NCBI GenBank assembly: GCA_020250445.1
Contig: JADCEF010000043.1
Coordinates: 1-53,558 of the forward strand
Origin: Rhodobacter sp.
GTDB lineage: Bacteria; Pseudomonadota; Alphaproteobacteria; Rhodobacterales; Rhodobacteraceae
Reading direction: 5' to 3'
Length of the DNA: 53,558 nt
The stretch's first letter is position 1, and each line of letters opens with the position of its first letter. The position numbers were made by a program, and so were the translations under genes. This document shows positions 8,950 through 16,211 of the stretch, piece by piece. The notes below the pieces were generated by a model. The model was not told the origin of the DNA. It made no database searches and saw only the letters and a list, made by a program, of their open reading frames with translations.

Positions 8950-9171
8950 ATGGGCCGCGTGAAGGTAAATCTGACGCTCGATGCCGAGGTGGCCGCGACG
9001 GCCCGTGCGCTTGGTCTCAACATGTCGCGCCTTGCCGAAGCGGCAATTGCCGAGGCGACGAAGGTCGAGCGCAATCGGCTCTGGCGCGAGGAAAACCGGG
9101 CAGCGAATGCGGCCTATGCGGAAGAACTGGCCCGCGAGGGATTGCCCCTCGCAGGGTTTCGCACGTTCTGA
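8950..9171 (+). CDS. ccdA: Type II antitoxin, CcdA family
   Basis: A 73-residue antitoxin. The N-terminus MGRVKVNLTLDAEVAATARA is a ribbon-helix-helix DNA-binding segment (LGLNMSRLAEAAI follows). The C-terminal toxin-binding part, ENRAANAAYAEELAREGLPL then AGFRTF, is typical of CcdA. CGGAG lies 6 bp before ATG 8950, favouring this start over upstream in-frame ATGs at 8932/8935. ccdB follows after 12 bp, so the two are co-transcribed. By analogy the CcdA-CcdB complex would bind its own promoter; here that operator region would also cover the start of the divergent integrase. Confidence 0.9.
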   Translation: MGRVKVNLTLDAEVAATARALGLNMSRLAEAAIAEATKVERNRLWREENRAANAAYAEELAREGLPLAGFRTF

Positions 9172-9183
9172 GGGACCGGCGAC

Positions 9184-9477
9184 ATGGCGCAGTTCGACGT
9201 ATTTCGCCTGAAGGGCGGCACGCTGGTCGTGGACCTGCAGACCGACCTGATCGGCATCGAGGCCTCGCGGATCGTGGCTCCCCTGCGCGAAGCCGGGCGC
9301 TATGCGGAATTTCCCGGCCTGACACCGAAGATCGAGATTGACGGCAAGGCCTGGATTGTCCGAGTGCAGGAACTGGCCGCCATTCAGGGCGCGGAACTGC
9401 GCGAAGTGGTTGCCAGCCTTGCGGCCGAGCGTGACGCGCTGAAACGCGCGCTGGACATCCTGATCGACGGCGTCTGA
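9184..9477 (+). CDS. ccdB: Type II toxin, CcdB family (gyrase poison)
   Basis: A 97-residue CcdB-like toxin beginning MAQFDVFRLKGGTLVVDLQT, with the family's IVAPL strand (ASRIVAPLREAG) and a C-terminal helix ALKRALDILIDGV. Known CcdB proteins trap DNA gyrase, and their last residues (Trp-Gly-Ile in the F plasmid) are critical. This one ends IDGV, so gyrase poisoning is plausible but not certain. It lies downstream of ccdA and probably stabilises the island or a former plasmid. Confidence 0.88.
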   Translation: MAQFDVFRLKGGTLVVDLQTDLIGIEASRIVAPLREAGRYAEFPGLTPKIEIDGKAWIVRVQELAAIQGAELREVVASLAAERDALKRALDILIDGV

Positions 9478-9524
9478 ACGTTGCAGAACCAACATGTCGC
9501 GATGCTGGTTCCTTGCGTCCGATA

Positions 9525-9638
9525 ATGCCCGGCCGCCTGTCAGACCGGGCCGCGCGGCGGCTGTGCGAGCGGCTGGTCAGCCTGGGCGCTGTCCGCGAAC
9601 TGACCGGGCGGGACATGTTCCGCCTCTACGGGGTCTGA
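9525..9638 (+). pseudogene. C-terminal tail of a DUF1612/RHE_PE00001-like gene
   Basis: A 37-residue ORF, MPGRLSDRAARRLCERLVSL followed by GAVRELTGRDMFRLYGV, ending 2 bp before scpB. The ending LGAVRELTGRxxFRLYG resembles the helix-turn-helix C-terminus of a plasmid-borne DUF1612-type protein that commonly precedes an scpB-like gene in Rhizobiales/Rhodobacterales. The rest of that gene is missing; ccdB lies in its place. The assignment is from memory of this gene pairing and is tentative. Confidence 0.42.
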
Positions 9639-9640
9639 CC

Positions 9641-10336
9641 ATGGTGCGGCGCGGCAAGGCCGGGCTTGACCGGGACCTGGCCGATCTGCCGCCCGATCTG
9701 CGCTGGCGCGCATGGCTGCGCCGGATCGAGGCGGTGCTGTTCGCGAGCGCGACCCCGGTGGTGCGCGAGCATCTGGCGCGGGTGGTGGGGCAGGGGGCCT
9801 CGGTCGATCTGCTGATCGAAGACCTGGCCATCGATCTGGAGGGGCGCCCCTATGCGGTGGCGCAGGTCGGTGCGGGCTGGATGCTGCGCACCGGGCCCGC
9901 CTATGCCCCGGCCATCCGCGCCGCAGCGGATGTGGGCGGGCAGGCCCTGACCCTGTCAGAGTTCGATCTGGCCGTGCTGGCGGCGATTGCCTTTCACCAG
10001 CCGGTCAGCCGCGAGGGGCTGAAGGAGATTTTCGGGACAGAGATCAGCCGCGACCTGATCGGGCGGCTGGCGGGCCATGAGCTGATCGGCACCGGCCCGC
10101 GCGAACCCCGCCGCGGCGCACCCCATACCTTTGTCACTACCGAGACCTTCCTTGCCGCCTTCGGGATGCAGTCGCTGCGCGACCTGCCGGACCCCGGGCA
10201 ACTGGCTGACGCCGGCCTCGCGGGCCGGGCAGAGGCCCCGGCCCTGCAGAAGGGGGGCGACCCTTCGGCGCAGGATCGCCACCCCCCTGAAGCCGACCGG
10301 CAAGCTGCGCCGGAACGGCCCGACCGGGTGCCCTGA
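9641..10336 (+). CDS. scpB: ScpB-like segregation and condensation protein
   Basis: A 231-residue protein related to ScpB, the winged-helix partner of SMC-ScpA (chromosome/plasmid segregation). Supporting segments: WLRRIEAVLFASATPVVREH, LARVVGQGASVDLLIEDLAI and EFDLAVLAAIAFHQPVSREG, followed by LKEIFGTEISRDLIGRL. The conserved part ends near TFLAAFGMQSLRDLPD. The last ~45 residues arise from reading into a 29-bp palindromic repeat (10203-10231) and GC-rich DNA, so the natural C-terminus has been replaced. No scpA is visible, and plasmid-type scpB copies are often solitary. Start ATG 9641 overlaps nothing and sits 2 bp after the upstream ORF stop. Confidence 0.8.
   Translation: MVRRGKAGLDRDLADLPPDLRWRAWLRRIEAVLFASATPVVREHLARVVGQGASVDLLIEDLAIDLEGRPYAVAQVGAGWMLRTGPAYAPAIRAAADVGGQALTLSEFDLAVLAAIAFHQPVSREGLKEIFGTEISRDLIGRLAGHELIGTGPREPRRGAPHTFVTTETFLAAFGMQSLRDLPDPGQLADAGLAGRAEAPALQKGGDPSAQDRHPPEADRQAAPERPDRVP
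10203..10231. repeat. 29-bp palindromic repeat, copy 1
   Basis: This stretch is identical over 29 bp to 16126-16154. Its core ccggcctcgcgggccgg is palindromic (arms ggcc/ggcc), resembling a REP-like unit or a mobile-element scar. Copy 1 is embedded in the 3' end of scpB. Confidence 0.75.
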
Positions 10337-10765
10337 CCGCGGGGTGCCGCCGCAGACCGCCGGTTTCGGCAGGCTTGTCCGCAGGCCCGCCTGCCAGCCC
10401 CCCCCGTGCGGCGGCATCGGCGGCATGCCCCCGGGGCTGCCAAGGCCCGGCTGGCGCGGGCAAAGACGGTCACGCCCGCGCTGACCGGGCCGGACGCTGC
10501 CCCTGGTGCGCCAGGCGCTGATGGGCGGGCCCATGATCGCGGCACCCCTGGCCAGGGCCTTGACCGGTGTCGCCCCGCGCCGCGCCGCATCCGCCCCGGT
10601 CCTGCGCAAGGGCGTCAGGGCACCCGTGGGCCTGCGCCGCTGGCGGGGTGCGGGCCGCGCGGCGGGCGGGGGAATGCCGGGCGGGCTTCAAGCCCCTTGA
10701 TCCCGGCGCCCCGTCAGGCCAGCTTCAGGCCGGGCGGCGCGTTCGCCGGGTTTTTCGGGTCACGA
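10337..10765. other. Extremely GC-rich non-coding stretch
   Basis: About 430 bp between scpB and the glycosyltransferase. ORFs exist in several frames because stop codons are rare in such GC-rich DNA. None shows a domain I recognise, and the translations are Arg/Ala/Gly/Pro-rich. It is probably decayed sequence. The promoter of the downstream glycosyltransferase should lie near its right end. Confidence 0.4.
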
Positions 10766-11998
10766 ATGAAGGTTCTTCTTGTTCATCAGAACCTGCCGGG
10801 GCAGTTCCTGCATCTTGTGCCGGCACTGCAGGCGCGCGGGCATGACTGCCGCGGCCTGACGGCTGCCGGCAACCGCCGCCCGCTTGCCTTTCCGGTCACC
10901 CGCTACACTCAGGCCACGCCGCCGCCCGGTGCCGCGCCGTCCCCCGTGGCCAGAACCTATGGCACCATGGCAGACCGCGGCGTGGCGGCGGCACGGGCGG
11001 CGGCGCGGCTGCGCGACGGCGAGGGGTATCATCCCGATGTCATCTTCGGCCACAGCGGCTGGGGCGAGACGCTGTTTCTCAAAGAGGTCTGGCCACAGGC
11101 AAAGCTGCTGGTCTACCCCGAGTTCTATTACAACAGCACCGGCTTTGACACCGGCTTTGACCCCGAGGTCACGGCACCGACGCTGGACAATGCCATTGTC
11201 GCGCGGGCGCGCTCGGCCCATCTGGGCCAGGCGATGCTGCATGCCGATGCCGCCCTGCTGCCGACGCGCTGGCAGGCCTCTTCCTTTCCGGCGGTGCTGC
11301 AGGGCCTGATCGAGGTGGCGCATGAAGGCATCGACACGGCGCGGATCCGGCCGGACCCGGCGGCATCCGTGACGCTGCAGGCCTCGGGCCTTGTGCTGCG
11401 GCCGGGGGATGAGGTGCTGACCTTTGTGAACCGCAATCTGGAACCCTACCGGGGGTTTCACATCTTCATGCGCGCGCTTCCCGCCGTGCTGCGGGCGCGC
11501 CCGCAGGCGCGGGTGGTGATCGTGGGGGCGGACGGGGTCAGCTACGGCGGCCCGCCGCCGGGGGGCGGCAGCTGGAAACAGGCGCTGCTGGCCGAGGTGG
11601 GCGCGCAGCTTGACCTCGCCCGGGTGCATTTCGTGGGGCAGGTTCCCCACAACATCTTTGTCGCCCTGATGCAGGTCAGCCGGGTACATGCCTATCTGAC
11701 TTACCCCTTCGTGCTCAGCTGGTCCCTGCTCGAGGCGATGGCGGCAGGGGCACCTGTCGTTGCCTCGCGCACGCCCCCGGTGGAAGAGGGCCTTGAAGAC
11801 GGGGTCAGCGGCCGGCTGGTGGACTTCTTCGATGTGCCCGGCTGGTCCGCCGCGCTGACCGAGGCACTGGCCAATCCGGCGGCGCTGCGCCCGCTGGCGC
11901 AGGTTGCGCGGGAGCGGGTCGTGGAACGCTATGACCTGTCGGTCTGCCTGCCGAAGTGGGTCGGTTTTGTGGAACGGCACGGGCCGGGGGCGGGCTGA
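10766..11998 (+). CDS. GT4-type glycosyltransferase
   Basis: A 410-residue GT-B fold glycosyltransferase. The N-terminal domain begins MKVLLVHQNLPGQFLHLVPA and includes GHSGWGETLFLKEVWP and LLVYPEFYYNSTGFDTGFDP. The C-terminal nucleotide-sugar domain contains FVNRNLEPYRGFHIFMRALP and VVIVGADGVSYGG, then the EX7E-type loop LLEAMAAGAPVVAS followed by TPPVEEGLEDGVSGRLVDF. It transfers a sugar, probably onto a surface polysaccharide or lipid; donor and acceptor cannot be told. The frame is open for 360 bp upstream, but homology begins at 10766. No sugar-pathway neighbours, so it is an orphan cargo gene. Confidence 0.82.
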   Translation: MKVLLVHQNLPGQFLHLVPALQARGHDCRGLTAAGNRRPLAFPVTRYTQATPPPGAAPSPVARTYGTMADRGVAAARAAARLRDGEGYHPDVIFGHSGWGETLFLKEVWPQAKLLVYPEFYYNSTGFDTGFDPEVTAPTLDNAIVARARSAHLGQAMLHADAALLPTRWQASSFPAVLQGLIEVAHEGIDTARIRPDPAASVTLQASGLVLRPGDEVLTFVNRNLEPYRGFHIFMRALPAVLRARPQARVVIVGADGVSYGGPPPGGGSWKQALLAEVGAQLDLARVHFVGQVPHNIFVALMQVSRVHAYLTYPFVLSWSLLEAMAAGAPVVASRTPPVEEGLEDGVSGRLVDFFDVPGWSAALTEALANPAALRPLAQVARERVVERYDLSVCLPKWVGFVERHGPGAG

Positions 11999-12306
11999 TC
12001 CTGGGGTGCCTGTGCCGAAGGATCAGGCAGATGGTCACACCTCGCTTTATGGTTAAGAAATCCTGCACGAAGCGCGTCCGGACTGTTGACGAATCTGTGA
12101 ACAGCTTTCATTTTTTGCCTGCAGGCTTTGCTCTGCGTGCAATCGCAGGTTGGCAAAGGTGTGACCGGGATGCGGCATCTGGCATTGGGTGGCGCAGCAG
12201 GGCGCCGGCAGGGGGCAAGGGCGGCAGCGCGGTGCTGCGGGGTTTCCGGCGACGGGCGTTGTGGCTGTGGCGACGGCCACGCATCGCCCCGAAGGGAGGA
12301 ACCGTG
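11999..12306. other. Intergenic region upstream of the Imm11 cluster
   Basis: About 300 bp, noticeably more AT-rich in its middle (12040-12120) than its surroundings. A possible promoter is ttgacg (12085-12090) followed after 17 bp by cattt-type sequence; this is weak. A 7-bp inverted repeat, tgatcct/aggatca (11996-12002, 12019-12025), follows the glycosyltransferase stop. No gene seen. Confidence 0.35.
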
Positions 12307-12429
12307 ATGGCCCATAATCGACCCTTCCACGAAAACACCCCGCAGCCGCGCGCCGCAGCGCCGGGCCGTGCCTTTGGTCCTGGGCTGAGGGGCAATGGCC
12401 CCCAGCATGGGGAGAACAGCCATGTCTGA
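12307..12429 (+). CDS. Small 40-residue ORF coupled to the Imm11-like gene
   Basis: The product begins MAHNRPFHENTPQPRAAAPG and continues RAFGPGLRGNGPQHGENSHV. I recognise no family. It is low in hydrophobic residues, rich in Gly/Pro/Asn/His, and has no signal peptide or membrane segment. A strong Shine-Dalgarno (gaagggagga) precedes ATG 12307. It overlaps the start of the next gene by 8 bp, which suggests translational coupling. It could be a real miniprotein, a leader peptide, or the remnant of a toxin or adaptor gene that once preceded the immunity gene. Confidence 0.4.
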   Translation: MAHNRPFHENTPQPRAAAPGRAFGPGLRGNGPQHGENSHV

Positions 12430-13357
12430 GACCGGGGAAGAAAAACTGATAGGCGTCGTTCACAACCCTGAATGGGGCAACGGCGAGGTGGACAGATATG
12501 AAGAATACGAAACCTACCATCTCATGGTCTTCAAGAACGGTGCGCGGCAACACGTTCCTAAAGAATTCGTAGATACCCGCCCGCCGTTCATCGAAAACCC
12601 TGATGGCAGGGTGATGCGCGAGGCTACCTTTTATGCCCTGATGGGCTCGTGGGCGAAACATGTGCAGTTCGAGACCCTAGCCCCGCTCTTTCCGTCCGGC
12701 AAGGTAGACCCGGACGAAGCAAAATGGTATCGCGGCGGGGCATACCGCCACCCGCAAAGCCTGCCGGACGATATTGGGTGGCGCTGGAGCCATGTCGTTC
12801 TGACGGCGCCGCCTTCGGCCTTTGCCCCCTACGCCCCGCCGAGGCGGGTGAAAGACCCGGCGATGCTGGCATTGATCCCGGATGTGTTCGCCAGGCCATC
12901 GATACCCCTGGTCAGCGACCGGGCGCGCGCGGTGCTGGAGGCGCAGTTTCCCGACGGCAGCTATTTTATTGCCACCACGATCACGGCGGCCAATGGCGCG
13001 CGCACCGAGCGCGATTATTTCTACTGGGTGCCGCGCCACCGGCTGTTTTTCAACGCGGACAAGGTTTCGGGGGAACCGGAACCGAAGCGCGCGGATGAGT
13101 GGAACTTTCGTCCATCCTTCGGCGATGAAAAGCAATGGCAGATGATCCATAATATGCCGCTGCGCGCCTATCTGCAGGGGCTGCCCTACTGGGGCTTTCA
13201 CTTTAACTTGTATTCCCCGCTTTTCACCAGCCGGTGTTTTCATGCGCTGAAGGCAGCGCGGCTGACCGGCCTGATCGAAAACACAGCGGAGAGTAGCAGC
13301 AAACACAGCGAAGAACCGCCGTACAATCCCTGGGAATCGATAGGGCATATAGACTGA
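12422..13357 (+). CDS. Imm11/DUF1629-like immunity protein (copy 1)
   Basis: A 311-residue cytosolic protein. Its central to C-terminal half (IPLVSDRARAVLEAQFPDGS, then YFIATTITAANG, YWVPRHRLFFNADKV, FHALKAARLTGLIE) resembles Imm11/DUF1629 proteins, predicted immunity proteins for polymorphic or type VI-secreted toxins. The start at 12422 (MSETGEEKLIGVVHNP) has ggggaga upstream. Its stop overlaps the start of a 34-residue ORF (TGATG), and a second homologue follows. Base composition is lower in GC than flanking genes, consistent with transfer. No cognate toxin or secretion gene is visible. The family call is from pattern recognition, not a profile search. Confidence 0.62.
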   Translation: MSETGEEKLIGVVHNPEWGNGEVDRYEEYETYHLMVFKNGARQHVPKEFVDTRPPFIENPDGRVMREATFYALMGSWAKHVQFETLAPLFPSGKVDPDEAKWYRGGAYRHPQSLPDDIGWRWSHVVLTAPPSAFAPYAPPRRVKDPAMLALIPDVFARPSIPLVSDRARAVLEAQFPDGSYFIATTITAANGARTERDYFYWVPRHRLFFNADKVSGEPEPKRADEWNFRPSFGDEKQWQMIHNMPLRAYLQGLPYWGFHFNLYSPLFTSRCFHALKAARLTGLIENTAESSSKHSEEPPYNPWESIGHID

Positions 13358-13461
13358 TGGCAAAAGATCTTGGCAATGACATCGACCTGACCCTTGGAAC
13401 AGGGCCAGAGGCCCTGGGCACAACTGCGGTCACGCAACGCCCTGTAGAGGGAGAGCCGTGA
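13357..13461 (+). CDS. 34-residue micro-ORF bridging two Imm11-like genes
   Basis: The product begins MAKDLGNDIDLTLGTGPEAL and ends GTTAVTQRPVEGEP. It starts inside the stop of the upstream Imm11-like gene (TGATG at 13355-13359) and ends inside the start of the next one (TGATG at 13459-13463). This gap-free packing on both sides is unlikely for random DNA and suggests a translated, coupled ORF. I recognise no family. It may be a true small protein or simply a coupling device. Confidence 0.42.
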   Translation: MAKDLGNDIDLTLGTGPEALGTTAVTQRPVEGEP

Positions 13462-14259
13462 TGGCCTATAGCGCCCGTTTCACGACAGAAATCCCGGAAC
13501 TGCAGCCACGCCACGCCACGCCGCGCGGTTCTATGCCAAGTTCAGCAACAGCGTGGGCAGGATGCCATTTACATATGGTCCAAAAGAAGCAGTGTTCGGC
13601 TATTATCCTGAGTTCCCGGAATGGAAGCGCCCTTCTGTCTACCGGCGGGATGTTCCGCTGCCGCCTGCGGTGGGGCCGCTGTGGTTTCGCGAAGAAATCC
13701 AAGCCCCGCCACAGGCCTTTGCGCCGTTCCTGTACGATCTCCGCGTTGACCATGACGACCTGATCCCGCTGATCCCCGATATCACATCCGGGGGGGGCTT
13801 GGCCTTGTCAGTGAGCGGGCCGTGCAGGTTCTGGAAGGGCTGTTTCCGGGCGGCAGTTATTTCTGGCCGGTGACGATCCGGTCAAAGGGCGGCGTGGCGA
13901 TTGACCGGCCCTATTTCCGCTGGGTACAACGCCATCAGGTGTCGTTCGACGTCGATGCAGCCGATGCGATGGAAAAGGCAACAGGCCAGAAGCTGCCCGA
14001 GACCACCATTTTTTCTGAGATGTTCCCCAGCATCCTTGATCGTCGCGGGCGCTATGACATTCTGCACAACGCGGCGCTGCGCGCGGTGCTGGACGGCATT
14101 CCGTTCTGGTCGGGCGACCTCAAGTGTGAATACCCCGTGTACCGGGCAGAGACGTTCCGGGCGCTGAAGGCGGCGGGCCTGACCGGCCTGCGCGAAGTGC
14201 GCAAAACTGAAGACCAATATCATCATAAGCGTGGCGAGTTTATCGGAGTGATCCCATGA
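13461..14259 (+). pseudogene. Imm11/DUF1629-like gene (copy 2) with two repeat-tract frameshifts
   Basis: Paralogue of the 12422-13357 gene. Pieces in three frames join into one protein: MAYSARFTTEIPELQPRHA, then ARFYAKFSNSVGRMPFTYGP to about 13790, then LVSERAVQVLEGLFPGGSYF to YRAETFRALKAAGLTGLREV and the stop at 14259. The first break is in three tandem ccacg units (13506-13520); two copies would keep frame. The second is in a run of eight G (13790-13797); nine would keep frame. Start ATG 13461 has gagggaga upstream. Either the gene is off by slippage (phase variation), decayed, or carries sequencing indels; its intact remainder argues for recent change. Confidence 0.68.
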
Positions 14260-14426
14260 TGGATGGCAGGGCCATCGCGTTTGGGATTTCGGTGCTTCCA
14301 GACGTGAACATACATGGAATAATGGGGCGCTTCTGGTCGAGTTCTACAGCGAATTCCACCAGATTTTTTCATGAACACGGCCTGACAGTTTCAAACGCGA
14401 TTCCCCTGACACCCCCCCGCCTATAA
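14256..14426 (+). pseudogene. Start of a third coupled ORF, cut by an IS5 remnant
   Basis: ATG 14256 overlaps the stop of the preceding Imm11-like gene (ATGA). The reading MMDGRAIAFGISVLPDVNIH continues to a stop at 14424-14426, but from about 14370 it runs into the IS5-type remnant. A neighbouring frame at 14318-14374 (NNGALLVEFYSEFHQIFS) looks more protein-like, so an indel near 14316 is possible. The family is not recognised. The position suggests another member of the immunity/toxin chain whose 3' part was removed by the insertion. Confidence 0.35.
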
Positions 14427-14760
14427 GACCAGGAACTGGCCAGCCTATAACACAGCGCTCAGGCGCCGCGGCTTGCTGACGATCTGGTTCGATCCCGCCA
14501 TGACCTGGAAGGCTGCGCCGGTCGGCAAGCGCGGTCGACAGCGATGCCGCGATCCGGACCTGCCCGACCATGAAGGTGCTGTTCGGCATGGCACTCAGGC
14601 AGACGACAGGTTTCGTCAAGAGCCTGCTGCACCTGATCGGCCTGGACTGGGCGGTGCCGGACTTCAGCACGCTCAGCCGTCGCCAGAAGGCTCTGAAGGT
14701 CAACATCCCGTATCGCGGCTCACTGGGGCCGCTGCATCTCCTGATCGACATCAAGCCAGC
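14400..14760 (+). pseudogene. IS5-family transposase, N-terminal remnant
   Basis: The first frame reads YKTRNWPAYNTALRRRGLLT, then IWFDPAMTWKAAPVGKRGRQ (from about 14422). A frameshift near 14550 moves to MKVLFGMALRQTTGFVKSLL and LIGLDWAVPDFSTLSRRQKA, ending at PLHLLID, the first catalytic Asp (about 14750). Beyond this the sequence no longer matches, and the IS110 element begins. The catalytic core is missing, so it is dead. It truncates the third ORF of the Imm11 chain. Confidence 0.72.
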
Positions 14761-14854
14761 GAGCGCGCCATTGATGGTGTGGATGGCTCCCGCTCCCGGC
14801 ATCGCAATGTGCCACATTGGGTGTTGTTACACCAACCTATGAAGGGAGCTATCC

Positions 14855-15861
14855 GTGAAGGGGATTACCACTGTCGGGCTGGATCTTGCCAAGACCGTGT
14901 TCCAGGTCCACGCGGTTGATGCCGCCGGGGCGGTTGTCGTGCGCTGGCAGGTCCGGCGGGCGCAGGTTCAGCTGGTCTTCTCGCGCTTGGTGCCGTGCCT
15001 GATCGGCATCGAAGCCTGCGCGGGGGCGCATCATTGGGCGCGGGAACTGGCGAAGTTCGGCCATGAGGTGCGGCGCTGATGCCGCCGTCTTACGTCAAGC
15101 CCTTCGTGAAGCGGGGCAAGACCGATGCTGCCGATGCGGAAGCCATTTGCACCGCGGTGCTGCAACCGACGATGCGCTTCGTGCCGGTCAAGTCCGAGGC
15201 GCAGCAAGCGGTGTTGATGCAGCATAGAACACGGGATTTCCTCGTCCGTCAGCTGACCCAGCTTGCGAATGCGATCCGCGCCCATCTGGGAGAGTTCGGC
15301 CTTGTCGTGCCCAAGGGCGTCCACAACATGGGCCGTCTCGTTACAGACGCGGAGGCGGCCGATCTGCCAGCCGAAGCGCGGATGCCGCTCGATCTGCTCG
15401 TCGGTCAGTTCCGCGACACGAAGAGGCGTATCGACGCCATCACCGCCGATCTGCGACGCGCCGCCGAGGCGGACGAGACCGCGCGGCGGCTGCAAACGAT
15501 GCCGGGCATTGGCCCGATCACGGCCAGCGTGCTGGGGGCCACGGTCCCGGACGTATCGGCCTTCCGTTCCGCCCGCGATCTGTCGGCCTGGCTAGGGCTG
15601 ACGCCCAAGCCACATTCGAGTGGCGGCAAGGAGCGGTTGGGTGCCATTTCGAAGATGGGCAACCGATACATCCGCAGGCTGCTCTCCCTCGGGGCCATGG
15701 GAGTGATCTCGGCCCGAAAAAGGGCTGACCCGGGGGCGGATTGGCTGGGACGCATGCTGGCGAAGAAGCCGGTGAAGGTTGTGGCCATCGCACGCGCCAA
15801 CCGCATGGCGCGTGCGATCTGGGCCATGCCGAGAACCGGCGAAGCCTGGCGGGCGACGTGA
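14855..15861 (+). pseudogene. IS110-family transposase with a 2-nt frameshift
   Basis: DEDD (RuvC-like) transposase in two frames. 14855-15079 reads GITTVGLDLAKTVFQVH and GIEACAGAHHWARELAKFGH, giving the first Asp and the Glu. 15079-15861 carries KRGKTDAADAEAIC with the last two Asp residues, then the transposase_20 part (LQTMPGIGPITASVLGA and SSGGKERLGAISKMGNRYIR). The expected junction HEVRLMPP is broken by two extra bases in cggcgctgatg (about 15072-15076). GTG 14855 has aaggga upstream and is the usual start. Apart from this the gene is complete at about 335 codons, so inactivation is recent or the shift is tolerated. Confidence 0.82.
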
Positions 15862-16211
15862 GAGCGATGAATTCCGGGCCGATGGCGGCCTGAACAGAAT
15901 GGCAAGGGCAAAGTGAGATGATGGCACACTGACGGATGCAAGGCAGGCATACCCCGTTCGAACCGGAGCGCACAAAGCGGGTGCCATTGATAGGGACACC
16001 AGCCTCACGCGGATGTTCATCAGGGCGCGCGGATATCACCGCAGATGAGACGCCGAATACATGGCCGCACCCCACCAGTCGCCAAAGATCACCGCCCCCT
16101 TGCCACGCGAGAGCCATCCATACATGGCTGACGCCGGCCTCGCGGGCCGGGCATGAGCCATGAGCTTGCGCGCGGACCGCAAAGCAGGGACAACCGATCC
16201 GGGGGGCAATC
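15862..16211. other. IS110 3' flank and spacer before the helicase
   Basis: About 350 bp without a gene. The left part (to about 16070) is probably the non-coding 3' end of the IS110 element. The right part holds the second copy of the 29-bp palindromic repeat (16126-16154) and the leader of the SNF2-type gene. Confidence 0.45.
16126..16154. repeat. 29-bp palindromic repeat, copy 2
   Basis: Identical over 29 bp to 10203-10231. It lies 57 bp before the start of the SNF2-type helicase gene. I saw no third copy in the window. Confidence 0.75.

Noticed and set aside
10406-10765. 120-residue N-terminal extension of the glycosyltransferase
   Set aside because: Arg/Pro/Gly-rich read-through of GC-rich DNA; the conserved start MKVLLVHQN is at 10766.
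12053-12661. 202-codon minus-strand frame across the Imm11 leader
   Set aside because: No ribosome site or motif; the plus-strand genes explain the region.
13790-13797. Programmed ribosomal frameshifting at the G8 run as the explanation for the split gene
   Set aside because: The gene has a second break in a 5-bp repeat that frameshifting would not solve; slippage mutation or decay is simpler.
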